Shown piece after piece: positions 15,604 through 23,182 of a DNA stretch of 27,391 bases. How positions within the stretch are numbered: position 1 is the stretch's first letter; each line of letters begins with the position of its first letter. The notes under the pieces are model-generated. The model saw only the letters and a program-made list of their open reading frames with translations. It did not search any database and was not told the DNA's origin. Origin of the DNA: CAZSXS01 sp964611385 (lineage in GTDB: Bacteria > Bacillota > Clostridia > Lachnospirales > CAYPQA01). The stretch covers positions 1-27,391 of the forward strand of contig CAZSXS010000052.1 in assembly GCA_964611385.1 (NCBI GenBank), read 5' to 3'. Both the position numbers and the translations under genes were made by a program.

Positions 15604-16329
15604 TTGAATATTTTGCATTTCCTGTTTCCTCCAAAATGCATCGGCTGCCAGGAAATCCTTCTCCCAGAGTCAAGAGGGGAAGCTTCCTTGGGATCGCTCT
15701 GTGACGAATGCAGAGGCAAGCTCCTTGTGGTGGGGGAACCCAACTGTCCCGTATGCGGACGAGAAATCATTAATCGTTGTGAGACTTGCAGAGGTGAAGT
15801 GTTTTTTTACGAAAAACACACCTCTGTTTTTTATTACGAAAGCTCCGTCAAGCCCATGATCTACCGCTTCAAGTATGGCCGGAAGGCTTCCTATGGGAAA
15901 GCACTGGGGGACTTGATGTATGAATACGCACTCAAAAAAAATGGAAGACTATTTGAGGGCATAGACTGTATCGTTCCCGTTCCGCTTCATCAAAAAAGGT
16001 TGCGTAAGCGCGGCTTTAATCAAGCTGCACTGTTGGCTCGTCAGCTTTCAAAGCGGACAGGGATCCCTGCAATAGAAGCCCTGGAACGAAAGCGGAACAC
16101 CAAGGCCCAAAGCAGTTTGTCTTCTCAAGGGAGGCAAGAGAACATCAAGGATGCCTTTGTGTTGGGCAAAAAAATTGATGTTAGTCTTAAGAAAATTTTA
16201 CTGCTTGACGATATACACACGACCGGGAATACACTAAACGCTTGCGCAAAGGTCTTGGTTGAAGCCGGTGCCAAAAGGCCCGACTGTCTCACACTGTCTA
16301 TGGCTGGCAAACCGGTACGTACAAATTGA
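15604..16329 (+). CDS. comFC: ComF-family phosphoribosyltransferase-like protein
   Basis: A protein of 241 aa. The N-terminus has zinc-finger cysteine pairs, starting with CIGC at 12-15 and continuing with CDEC, CPVC and CETC. The C-terminal half is a type I phosphoribosyltransferase fold with the PRPP loop LLLDDIHTTGNT (199-210; D202, D203). ComFC supports DNA uptake in transformable Bacillus; homologs are widespread in non-competent species, so competence is not implied. The TTG start is backed by GGAGG at 15594-15598. In Clostridia comFC often precedes flgM, as here, so it probably belongs to the flagellar transcript. Confidence 0.92.
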   Translation: MNILHFLFPPKCIGCQEILLPESRGEASLGSLCDECRGKLLVVGEPNCPVCGREIINRCETCRGEVFFYEKHTSVFYYESSVKPMIYRFKYGRKASYGKALGDLMYEYALKKNGRLFEGIDCIVPVPLHQKRLRKRGFNQAALLARQLSKRTGIPAIEALERKRNTKAQSSLSSQGRQENIKDAFVLGKKIDVSLKKILLLDDIHTTGNTLNACAKVLVEAGAKRPDCLTLSMAGKPVRTN

Positions 16330-16353
16330 TTTTATTTTAGGAAGGTGTTTTTT

Positions 16354-16647
16354 ATGGATTTGAAGGTTTTGCAGGCTTATAAAGTCAATGAACTATTCAG
16401 CAATTCAAAGATTGTAAAGAGTAAGTCTTCCAAATCCGAGGGAAGCAAGGATACCTTGAAAATTTCCGAGGAAGCCAGAGCCTTTGGAGATACAATAAAA
16501 ACCCTTGCATCTGTTCCGGACATCCGGGAGGAGAAGGTCGAGGCCTTAAAGGAAAAGCTGGAAAGCGGCACTTATGACGTTACCTCCTCTGATATAGCGA
16601 AGAAGATTTATGACAACTATCTCACCTTTAGAAAGTCTTTGCTTTAA
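16354..16647 (+). CDS. flgM: Anti-sigma-28 factor FlgM
   Basis: A cytoplasmic protein of 97 aa that binds the flagellar sigma factor (FliA/SigD) until the hook is complete and FlgM is exported. The C-terminal pattern is typical: DTLKISEEARAF, then IREEKVEALKEKLESGTYDVTSSDIAKKI. AGGAAGG at 16339-16345 sits 8 nt before the ATG at 16354. An in-frame GTG at 16345 overlaps this SD and is rejected. The following gap (16648-16740) is AT-rich with no gene and no recognisable sigma-28 promoter. Confidence 0.92.
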   Translation: MDLKVLQAYKVNELFSNSKIVKSKSSKSEGSKDTLKISEEARAFGDTIKTLASVPDIREEKVEALKEKLESGTYDVTSSDIAKKIYDNYLTFRKSLL

Positions 16648-16740
16648 TGCTAGGTTTAGTAAAATTTTCATGATATAAAATGTGTGCATAAGCAAATATT
16701 AACGAAAGAATTTAAAACTTAAAAATCGAAGGTGAGTCAA

Positions 16741-17205
16741 GTGGCAGGATTGGTTAACGAACTGATCAGTGCGATCGAAAAGCAGTTGGGCTTTTATGAG
16801 GATCTGCTGGGTCTATCTCTGGAAAAGAAGACCGTCATTATAGAAAACGACACCAAAACCTTAGAAAAAATTACGTATTTGGAAACCATCATTTGCAATA
16901 AGATTCAAAAGCTGGATCATACCCGTTTGGTACTTATGAGGGATATTCGAAGCGTTTTAAATGTAACGGATCCTACCTTCACCATTGCTCAATTAATTGA
17001 AAAACTGGAAGGCCAAAAGGAGCAGGAGGATTTAAAAAAACTGTCAGAACGCGTAGAAAAGACCTTGCATGAGCTGAAAGCAGTGAACGATCATAATCAG
17101 GTGTTAATTAATAATTCCCTTACCTATATTGACTATAGCATGAACTTAATCCGCGGAGCCGTAGAAAAATCAGGAGCGGAAGGCTTTTTTGATACAAAGC
17201 GTTAA
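16741..17205 (+). CDS. flgN: FlgN-type chaperone for hook-associated proteins
   Basis: About 154 aa, almost entirely alpha-helical and predicted coiled coil (QLGFYEDLLGLSLEKKTVIIENDTKTLEKI...), the form of FlgN-like export chaperones. These hold FlgK and FlgL in the cytoplasm before secretion. Its position directly upstream of flgK supports the call. Two in-frame GTG codons exist (16732 and 16741). AGGTGA at 16730-16735 overlaps the first and is 5 nt before the second, so 16741 is preferred. Confidence 0.88.
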   Translation: MAGLVNELISAIEKQLGFYEDLLGLSLEKKTVIIENDTKTLEKITYLETIICNKIQKLDHTRLVLMRDIRSVLNVTDPTFTIAQLIEKLEGQKEQEDLKKLSERVEKTLHELKAVNDHNQVLINNSLTYIDYSMNLIRGAVEKSGAEGFFDTKR

Positions 17206-17209
17206 TTTC

Positions 17210-17306
17210 CTCAGTCGCGGAATCCCTTTTCTGATGAGCTGGCTGCCGAATGTTCCTTTTGCAAGACGCTAATTGCATGGTGACATAGTAGTGCTTCACG
17301 ACTGAG
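17210..17306 (+). other. Long-range inverted repeat in the flgK leader
   Basis: CTCAGTCG (17210-17217) and CGACTGAG (17299-17306) are perfect 8-bp complements enclosing 81 nt, ending 9 nt before the flgK SD. They could close a leader RNA structure. An 8-bp match in a 125-nt gap is not rare by chance, so support is weak. Confidence 0.25.
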
Positions 17307-17330
17307 ATTAAAAATTGGAGGTAAGTAATC

Positions 17331-19103
17331 ATGAGCGGAATGACAAGCCTTGCAATCGCGACAAGCGGTTTGAAGGCCGCCCAGATGGGGTTGTCGGTTA
17401 CGGGCCATAACATGTCCAATGTCTACACCCCCGGTTATACCAGACAACGTACCGAACAAGTGGACTTTAAATATATGCGCATTGGCAACGACCGAAACGG
17501 AGTCACCTCTCTGGGGCTTGGCGCTGATGTGGTTGCTATAAAGCAGCTTAGAAATGAATTTTTGGATGCGTCTTACCGCCGTGAGGTTACACGCCTCGGC
17601 TTTTACGAGAGTAAGGTATACGCCGGTCTTGAAATCGAAACCATCATTGGTGAGTTGCAAAGCGACTACAAGATGCAGTCCATTGTATCCGACTTGTGGG
17701 ATTCCTTAAACCAGCTGAGTCTCTATCAGCCAGGTCTTGAATCTCGGGGTGTTTTCATCTCAACGGCAGTTACCTTCCTAGATAAGGCTCAAAATGCCTA
17801 CAAGCGTATGGTGGATTATCAGAACAATCTTAATGAGCAAATTAAGTCTAGTGTATATCGCATTAACTCTTTGGTAGAAGAAATCAACATGTACAACAAC
17901 AAAATTTCGGATGCTGAAATGAACGGAGACCGGGCAAACGATTACAGGGATAGCCGGAACAACTGTATTGACGAACTATCAAAGCTTATACGCATTGATG
18001 TAAAGGAATCGCCCAGAGGAATTGTCAATATTATGTCCGAGGGGAATGAACTGCTGATGAACGGGGTTATTAATAAAATGGGCCTCCGATATACTGCGGA
18101 GGACTATGCCTTTGTAGAGCCGATCTTCACAAAGGAACAGGGCATCTTGCCTTGGGATACCCCTGCATCGGATTATCGCCCTGTATTTAATTATTCAGAA
18201 ACGATTAACTCTGAAAACGGCTCCGATGCCGGTTTATTAAAAGGGCTTCTCTACACCAGAGGCATGAGTCCAGCGAACTATACCGCCTCTCTCCCAAATG
18301 TTGCTACAACGGACCCTCGTTATGCGCTTTATAAAGCCATTAGCGATGCGAAAACGCCTGATCAAAACTTCATTGACGATTTTAATATAAACAAAGCCTT
18401 TATTCCTAAGGTACAGTGGCAGCTAGATACCATCGTTCACTCTATAGTCACCTTAATTAACGATGCCATTGCACCCGTACAGAATGGCGTTCCGGATCCT
18501 AACGGCCCTTATGATTTGAATAACAATCGGAGCTTTACAGAATTGTTCAAACGTTTACAGTATGATCGTTTTGGAATGGATGCCAATGGAAATGCCACTG
18601 CACCTTACCAGTCTGAATACAGGCTGCGTGCCAATGGAACCTTGGACATGAAGGCACTGTATTCAATTGTTAATCTGGAAATCAACCCCAAATTGCTAGA
18701 CTCCGTTAACGGCGGCTATAACTTGCTTTGCTTGTCACCCAAGGAAGGCGAGCTGGAAAATACCGAGCTGGTACTAAGCATTCTGGCAAAATGGAAGGAT
18801 GTTAAGGCTATGCCCATTCAGTTTGGTGACAGCAGTGCCATGACGGTGGATGAAGCCTATAAAGCTTTCGTAAACAATACTGCTACAGAAACCAGTGAAG
18901 CCGAAAACTTTTGTGCAGCCCAGGCGGAATTGGTTTCCCAAGCTCAAACAAAGAAAGAAAAAATGTCTGGTGTTTCCTTGGATGAGGAAATGACCAATAT
19001 GATGAAATACCAACATGCTTATAATGCCGCCGCCAGAATCCTGAATGTCATCGATAGTATGATAGATAAGGTAGTAAACGGAACCGGTAGAGCCGGAAGA
19101 TGA
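17331..19103 (+). CDS. flgK: Flagellar hook-associated protein 1 FlgK (first paralog)
   Basis: A 590-aa axial protein that joins hook and filament, exported through the flagellar type III system. The N-terminal rod-family signature LAIATSGLKAAQMGLSVTGHNMSN...PGYTRQR is followed by a coiled-coil region and a variable middle. The C-terminal helix LDEEMTNMMKYQHAYNAAARILNVID is diagnostic of FlgK. There is no signal peptide, as expected. GGAGGT precedes the ATG. A second, divergent FlgK lies 30 nt downstream. The family is commonly 500-560 aa, so this copy is slightly long. Confidence 0.93.
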   Translation: MSGMTSLAIATSGLKAAQMGLSVTGHNMSNVYTPGYTRQRTEQVDFKYMRIGNDRNGVTSLGLGADVVAIKQLRNEFLDASYRREVTRLGFYESKVYAGLEIETIIGELQSDYKMQSIVSDLWDSLNQLSLYQPGLESRGVFISTAVTFLDKAQNAYKRMVDYQNNLNEQIKSSVYRINSLVEEINMYNNKISDAEMNGDRANDYRDSRNNCIDELSKLIRIDVKESPRGIVNIMSEGNELLMNGVINKMGLRYTAEDYAFVEPIFTKEQGILPWDTPASDYRPVFNYSETINSENGSDAGLLKGLLYTRGMSPANYTASLPNVATTDPRYALYKAISDAKTPDQNFIDDFNINKAFIPKVQWQLDTIVHSIVTLINDAIAPVQNGVPDPNGPYDLNNNRSFTELFKRLQYDRFGMDANGNATAPYQSEYRLRANGTLDMKALYSIVNLEINPKLLDSVNGGYNLLCLSPKEGELENTELVLSILAKWKDVKAMPIQFGDSSAMTVDEAYKAFVNNTATETSEAENFCAAQAELVSQAQTKKEKMSGVSLDEEMTNMMKYQHAYNAAARILNVIDSMIDKVVNGTGRAGR

Positions 19104-19133
19104 TCAAAGAGATAAGCAGAGGGAGGATAAAAA

Positions 19134-20816
19134 TTGAAATCAGCTTTTTTTGAATTTAACGTGGCTATATCAGCCTTATATACTGCCAGAGGAAATTTGG
19201 ATGTTACCTCCCATAATATTTCCAATGCATCTGTAAAGGGCTACTCTAGGCAGTATGCTGAGCAACGAGCTAGCTTACCCATGAGTAACTATGGTCGGGG
19301 CATGGTGGGAACCGGTTCTGAAATTTACGGAGTTGGGCAGAGAAGAGAGTATTACTTGGATAAGAAGTACTGGACAGAAAGGGGCGTTTTGGGCGAATAT
19401 ACCGCAAAGAGAACACAACTTGATATTATGGAAAACCTTTTGAATGAAATGCCTGGAGTAGGATTATCCAAGGCTTTTGATGATTTTTTCAAAAAGCTGC
19501 AAGATTTGACTCAGGCTTCTGAAGATATGACCTATCGCAGCAACGTTGTGCAGTCGGCTAAATCGCTTGCCAGTCTCGTTCAGTCCAAAGTAACCAGTCT
19601 ACAAAAGCAGCAGGCTGAAATCAATGAGGAAATCAGTACCATTGTATCCAATATCGACAGCATCGGAAAACGAATTTCTGTATTAAATCAGCAGATCTAT
19701 CGATTTGAAATCAACGGAGAACAGGCCAATGATTTACGGGATGAGCGGGCCAGACTGGTAGACGAGCTTTCCAAATATGTAAATGTGGATGCCTATGAGG
19801 TAGAGAACAATAAGGATTACGCCACTGGCAAGTATCCTGAACCAGAAGATCGGGGCAAAAGTAACAAGCATTTCATTGTTTTAATCAACGGACAGGAATT
19901 GGTGAATCACTTTGATGCCCACAGTTTGCAAGTGGTGAAACGAGGAGATCCTGCCATTAATCCCTTTGACATGCCTGGCTTGTTTGACGTTCAGTTTGGC
20001 AACGGCAATACATTTGATTTACGAAGCCCTTCTTTGAAGGGTGAATTAAAAGGTCTCGTGGATGTTCGGGATGGGAATGCTATCTTGGGTGGAGAAACTC
20101 CTACCACGAATTATAAAGGGATTCCTTACTACATCGAACGCTTAAACTCCCTAGTGCGTACCTTTGCTCTAGCTGTCAACGAGGGCCTGGACAGAAGCGG
20201 GAACCCTATTCAAAGTTCTTCTGGCGGTACGATCGTTGGGCATACCTCCGGCTATGATTTAGACGGGGAAACAGGAAATTTGTTCTTTTCCTTTAACAGC
20301 GCTTTTTCTAATGTTAAGGACGATCTGACGAACTATCCGGATCCTACAAAGTACGCTAATGGGAAAGGCGACGCAGCCTATAAAAGAGATATTTTAGCGT
20401 ATTATAAAAAATTTAATGTATTTAACTTTAACGTTGCCAGTGAACTTTCCATCGACTCTAGAAAGATAGCTGCCTCATCCAACAACTCCGGTCAAAGTAA
20501 TAATCAGGTGATTTTAGGCTTTGCCAATATTAAGACCAGTAACAGGCTCTTTGCAGAGGGAAAAATTGACGACTTTATCATCGGTGTTGCGGGTGAATTG
20601 GCCATAGATTCTCAGCAAAGCCAACGCTTTGCTGAAAACTATGTGGATGTAACCACGATGATTGACAATCAGAGGATGTCCGTTTCTGGTGTAGACCTAA
20701 ACGAAGAGCTTGTGAATATGACGATGTATATGCAGCTTTATCAAGCCGCTTCGAAGCTGATCAATGCCATTGATTCGATCTATGATACGACTATCAACCG
20801 CTTGGGCGCTTTTTAA
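19134..20816 (+). CDS. flgK: Flagellar hook-associated protein FlgK (second paralog)
   Basis: A protein of 560 aa. The N-terminus, FFEFNVAISALYTARGNLDVTSHNISNASVKGYSRQ, is a textbook FlgK start. The C-terminus, SGVDLNEELVNMTMYMQLYQAASKLINAID, is also typical. By eye this copy is closer to canonical FlgK than the upstream one, while the two middles are clearly different. The TTG start is supported by GGGAGG at 19121-19126, 7 nt away. Both paralogs appear complete, so this is a duplication with divergence rather than a broken copy. flgL follows after 31 nt. Confidence 0.93.
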   Translation: MKSAFFEFNVAISALYTARGNLDVTSHNISNASVKGYSRQYAEQRASLPMSNYGRGMVGTGSEIYGVGQRREYYLDKKYWTERGVLGEYTAKRTQLDIMENLLNEMPGVGLSKAFDDFFKKLQDLTQASEDMTYRSNVVQSAKSLASLVQSKVTSLQKQQAEINEEISTIVSNIDSIGKRISVLNQQIYRFEINGEQANDLRDERARLVDELSKYVNVDAYEVENNKDYATGKYPEPEDRGKSNKHFIVLINGQELVNHFDAHSLQVVKRGDPAINPFDMPGLFDVQFGNGNTFDLRSPSLKGELKGLVDVRDGNAILGGETPTTNYKGIPYYIERLNSLVRTFALAVNEGLDRSGNPIQSSSGGTIVGHTSGYDLDGETGNLFFSFNSAFSNVKDDLTNYPDPTKYANGKGDAAYKRDILAYYKKFNVFNFNVASELSIDSRKIAASSNNSGQSNNQVILGFANIKTSNRLFAEGKIDDFIIGVAGELAIDSQQSQRFAENYVDVTTMIDNQRMSVSGVDLNEELVNMTMYMQLYQAASKLINAIDSIYDTTINRLGAF

Positions 20817-20847
20817 TGGCAAGGCTTTTGAATAAGGAGGTTTTAAA

Positions 20848-22272
20848 TTGCGTATAACCAATCCCATGGTAACCAATAAGATGTTACTCAACATCAATCG
20901 GAATGCAAAAATCGTCAACAAGCTCTATGGTAAGCTTTCCACGGGTAAGGAAATTGAAGTTCCTTCTGATAATCCGATCTTGGCGGCAAGAGCTTTAAAA
21001 TTCCGTATTAACGTATCAGAAACACAGCAATATGCAAGAAATGTAGATCAAGGTCTCTCATGGATGGAAATCACCGAAAAAGGAATGTCTAATGTTATTA
21101 ACGTCATGGATACGATTCGAGAGCTTACTGTCCGCGGTGCTTCGGATATTCCTCACACCGCAGAAGACCGTAAAAAAGTCATGGAACAAATCAGCCAACT
21201 GATTGATCAGCTAGGTACAGAAATGAATGTATCCTATGCCGGACGCTATGTTTTTTCTGGCTATCGCACAGATGATCCCACGGTTTTGACCAATGATATT
21301 GGTTCGACTTATAGAATTAATCAAAGCTTTAACATAGACGATTTAGATAAGACCAAGTCCTTTCAGGTGATTCCGGCTCCTAATCCGAATACGAGCGGAA
21401 AGCCTCCAGAATATGTTGTGCAGGATGTTAATGTATTGAAGCTGCCGTATACAGATCTTACTAATTTTAATTTTAGAATTAATGGTAACGCAGTAACCGT
21501 AAATAGTGTTGCCAGAAATACAACTGGTGCCTATAGCCCGGCTGACACTCAAATCAACTATATTCAAGAAACTGGTGAGTTGGTTTTGGGGAAGGATGTG
21601 CTTACTGATTTTGTGGCTGCGGGTACTTCCTCCATCACTTATGAAAAAACGGGCTTTTCCAAGGGAGAGTTAAACCCAAGGGTTAATTTTGCTTGTACGG
21701 AATTGTCCGCCAACCCTCAAAAAAGCTACAATGTAGCTGATCACCATATCCAATATGAGTTCGGAGCCAATATTCGCATCAACGTCAACACCTTGGGTAA
21801 GGATGTTTATACGGCAAATATGTTTGCTGATCTGAAGGATTTTGTGAATTCAGTAATGGGTGTTAAAAGCTCGACAGAGGAACAATTGAGGCAACTGTAT
21901 ACTGCGGCCCCAAACAATTTAGCTGGTGAGGCCTTGGATGACGCTATCCGAAAACAAATGCTCTTTGAGTCTCAGCAAATCCAAGGTTTTCTTCAAAAGA
22001 AGTTTTCCAATGCCTTAAGCATGATTGACAAGCATTTCAGCAATGTCTCTGTTCTAGACACAGACATTGGTGGCCGTATGAACCGTCTTGAGCTCATCCA
22101 ATCCCGTTTGGAAAATGACGAAGTTAGTTACACCAAGCTCCTCTCTGCCAATGAGGATGCCGACTACATTGATTGCATTATGTCCCTTAATTCCTCTGAA
22201 AGCATCTACCAGGCCGCCCTTATGTCTGGTTCCAAAATCATGCAAATTAGCCTTGCGGATTATATTCGGTAA
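20848..22272 (+). CDS. flgL: Flagellar hook-associated protein 3 FlgL
   Basis: The second junction protein between hook and filament. At 474 aa it is much longer than the usual 300. The N-terminal flagellin-like helix region (MRITNPMVTNKMLLNINRN, about 1-140) and the C-terminal helix (about 375-474, ending ESIYQAALMSGSKIMQISLADYI) are normal. The extra length is a beta-rich central insert (about 140-330), probably a surface-exposed domain. The start is TTG with AAGGAGG 8-9 nt upstream. No terminator follows; fliW is 94 nt downstream. Confidence 0.93.
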   Translation: MRITNPMVTNKMLLNINRNAKIVNKLYGKLSTGKEIEVPSDNPILAARALKFRINVSETQQYARNVDQGLSWMEITEKGMSNVINVMDTIRELTVRGASDIPHTAEDRKKVMEQISQLIDQLGTEMNVSYAGRYVFSGYRTDDPTVLTNDIGSTYRINQSFNIDDLDKTKSFQVIPAPNPNTSGKPPEYVVQDVNVLKLPYTDLTNFNFRINGNAVTVNSVARNTTGAYSPADTQINYIQETGELVLGKDVLTDFVAAGTSSITYEKTGFSKGELNPRVNFACTELSANPQKSYNVADHHIQYEFGANIRINVNTLGKDVYTANMFADLKDFVNSVMGVKSSTEEQLRQLYTAAPNNLAGEALDDAIRKQMLFESQQIQGFLQKKFSNALSMIDKHFSNVSVLDTDIGGRMNRLELIQSRLENDEVSYTKLLSANEDADYIDCIMSLNSSESIYQAALMSGSKIMQISLADYIR

Positions 22273-22317
22273 ACATTTTTTATCTGCATATTCTGTTTTT
22301 ATGTGGAAATACTAAAT

Positions 22318-22339
22318 CAAACGGTAAAGAATCCGTTTG
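22318..22339 (+). other. Hairpin in the flgL-fliW gap
   Basis: CAAACGG and CCGTTTG form a perfect 7-bp stem with an 8-nt loop, 28 nt before the fliW ATG. No T-run follows, so it is not an ordinary terminator. It could be an RNA processing site or regulatory structure. Confidence 0.35.
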
Positions 22340-22366
22340 TATCAATCCACAATTAAGGAGGCTACT

Positions 22367-22810
22367 ATGAAGGTTAGAACAAGAGACTTTGGAGAATTAG
22401 ATATTAAGGAAGATAAAATTATTCGCTTTGAGGATGGCTTGCCAGGCTTTCCCAATGAAAAAGAATTGGTTCTCATCTCGGACGAGGAGTTCAAGGATTG
22501 CAGCATTTGCTGGCTTCAATCTGTTAATAATGAAGAGACTTCCTTCGCCGTTATGAATGTTTATGATGTTTTGCCAAGCTATAATCCCATGGCCGACCAG
22601 GATCAACTGGAAACCATCGGTAATGTGGAAGGGAATGAACTTCAAATTTTAAATGTCGTTACGATCCCAGAGGACTACAAAAAAATGACCGTTAATTTGA
22701 AAGCGCCCATCGTTATTAATAACAGGACTAATAAGGGGAAGCAAGTGATACTTAACAATGACGATTATGGTATTAGGCACTATGTTTTTGACCAACTGAA
22801 AAGTAGGTGA
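22367..22810 (+). CDS. fliW: Flagellar assembly factor FliW
   Basis: A protein of 147 aa. FliW binds flagellin and, when free, CsrA, relieving CsrA repression of flagellin translation. The family start FGELDIKEDKIIRFEDGLPGFPNEKELVLI is clear, followed by WLQSV and FAVMNVYDVLPSYNP. AAGGAGG at 22355-22361 precedes the ATG at 22367; an earlier in-frame TTG at 22337 lies inside the hairpin and is rejected. The stop codon forms part of the csrA SD. The fliW-csrA order is the conserved one in Bacillus and Clostridia. Confidence 0.95.
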   Translation: MKVRTRDFGELDIKEDKIIRFEDGLPGFPNEKELVLISDEEFKDCSICWLQSVNNEETSFAVMNVYDVLPSYNPMADQDQLETIGNVEGNELQILNVVTIPEDYKKMTVNLKAPIVINNRTNKGKQVILNNDDYGIRHYVFDQLKSR

Positions 22811-22815
22811 CACTC

Positions 22816-23049
22816 TTGCTTGCTCTTACAAGAAAAAAGAGCGAGACTATTATGATAGGTGACAATATTGAAGTTGTTGTCCTTTCTGTACAGGGAGAAC
22901 AGGTTCGACTCGGTGTCATAGCTCCTCGTGATATTCCCGTTCATCGTAAAGAAGTTTTTCTGGAAATCCAACAGGAAAACGTCAATGCATCCAAAACCGA
23001 TATCCAAGTTGTCCGTAAAATGAATGAACAGACAAAAAAAGGATCTTAG
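22816..23049 (+). CDS. csrA: Carbon storage regulator CsrA (RNA-binding translational repressor)
   Basis: A protein of 77 aa forming a dimeric RNA-binding beta-sheet protein that blocks ribosome binding by recognising GGA motifs. LALTRKKSETIMIGDNIEVVV and VRLGVIAPRDIPVHRKEVF match the family, including the conserved Arg of the RNA-binding edge (PVHRKEV). An in-frame GTG at 22807 overlaps the fliW stop. TTG at 22816 gives the standard N-terminus (M-L-x-L-T-R-K-K) with AGGTGA 5 nt upstream, so it is chosen. The TAG stop lies inside the left arm of the terminator. The C-terminal tail is slightly longer than the shortest family members. Confidence 0.95.
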   Translation: MLALTRKKSETIMIGDNIEVVVLSVQGEQVRLGVIAPRDIPVHRKEVFLEIQQENVNASKTDIQVVRKMNEQTKKGS

Positions 23050-23074
23050 CCTCTGCGGCTAGGATCCTTTTTTT
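23034..23074 (+). terminator. Intrinsic terminator after csrA
   Basis: An 11-bp stem (GGATCTTAGCC / GGCTAGGATCC, one G-T wobble, 5-nt loop) is flanked by A7 (23034-23040) and T7 (23068-23074). This is the clearest terminator in the window and closes the flagellar run. Confidence 0.93.
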
Positions 23075-23093
23075 GTTTATACAGAGAATCCAC

Positions 23094-23118
23094 TCGTGCG
23101 TCGTGCGATTCGTGCGAT
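23094..23118 (+). repeat. Three tandem direct repeats upstream of the his-operon promoter
   Basis: TCGTGCG (23094-23100), TCGTGCGAT (23101-23109) and TCGTGCGAT (23110-23118) follow one another without a gap and end 9 nt before the -35 hexamer. The position suits an activator or repressor site. Confidence 0.6.
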
Positions 23119-23127
23119 AAAAAACTG

Positions 23128-23156
23128 TTGAGATTCTTGATGGATTAGGCTATACT
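23128..23156 (+). promoter_or_regulatory. Sigma-A promoter of the GHKL-hisZGD operon
   Basis: TTGAGA (23128-23133), a 17-nt spacer and TATACT (23151-23156) are followed by a very short leader to the TTG start at 23183. That leaves no room for a T-box or peptide attenuator between this promoter and the first gene. Confidence 0.75.
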
Positions 23157-23182
23157 CTAGTTAATTTTGGGGAGGTGATTTC

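Noticed and set aside
17231..17250. Hammerhead-ribozyme-like core (CTGATGAG ... CGAA) before flgK
   Set aside because: The base after GAA is T instead of the required A, stem II would be only 2 bp, and I find no complementary arms for stems I and III.
23094..23118. Short repeats considered as a CRISPR remnant
   Set aside because: Units of 7-9 nt are head to tail without spacers and there are no cas genes.
23156..23182. Possible T-box or histidine leader peptide upstream of the his genes
   Set aside because: The leader after the promoter is only about 20 nt, with no stem structures and no His-codon run.
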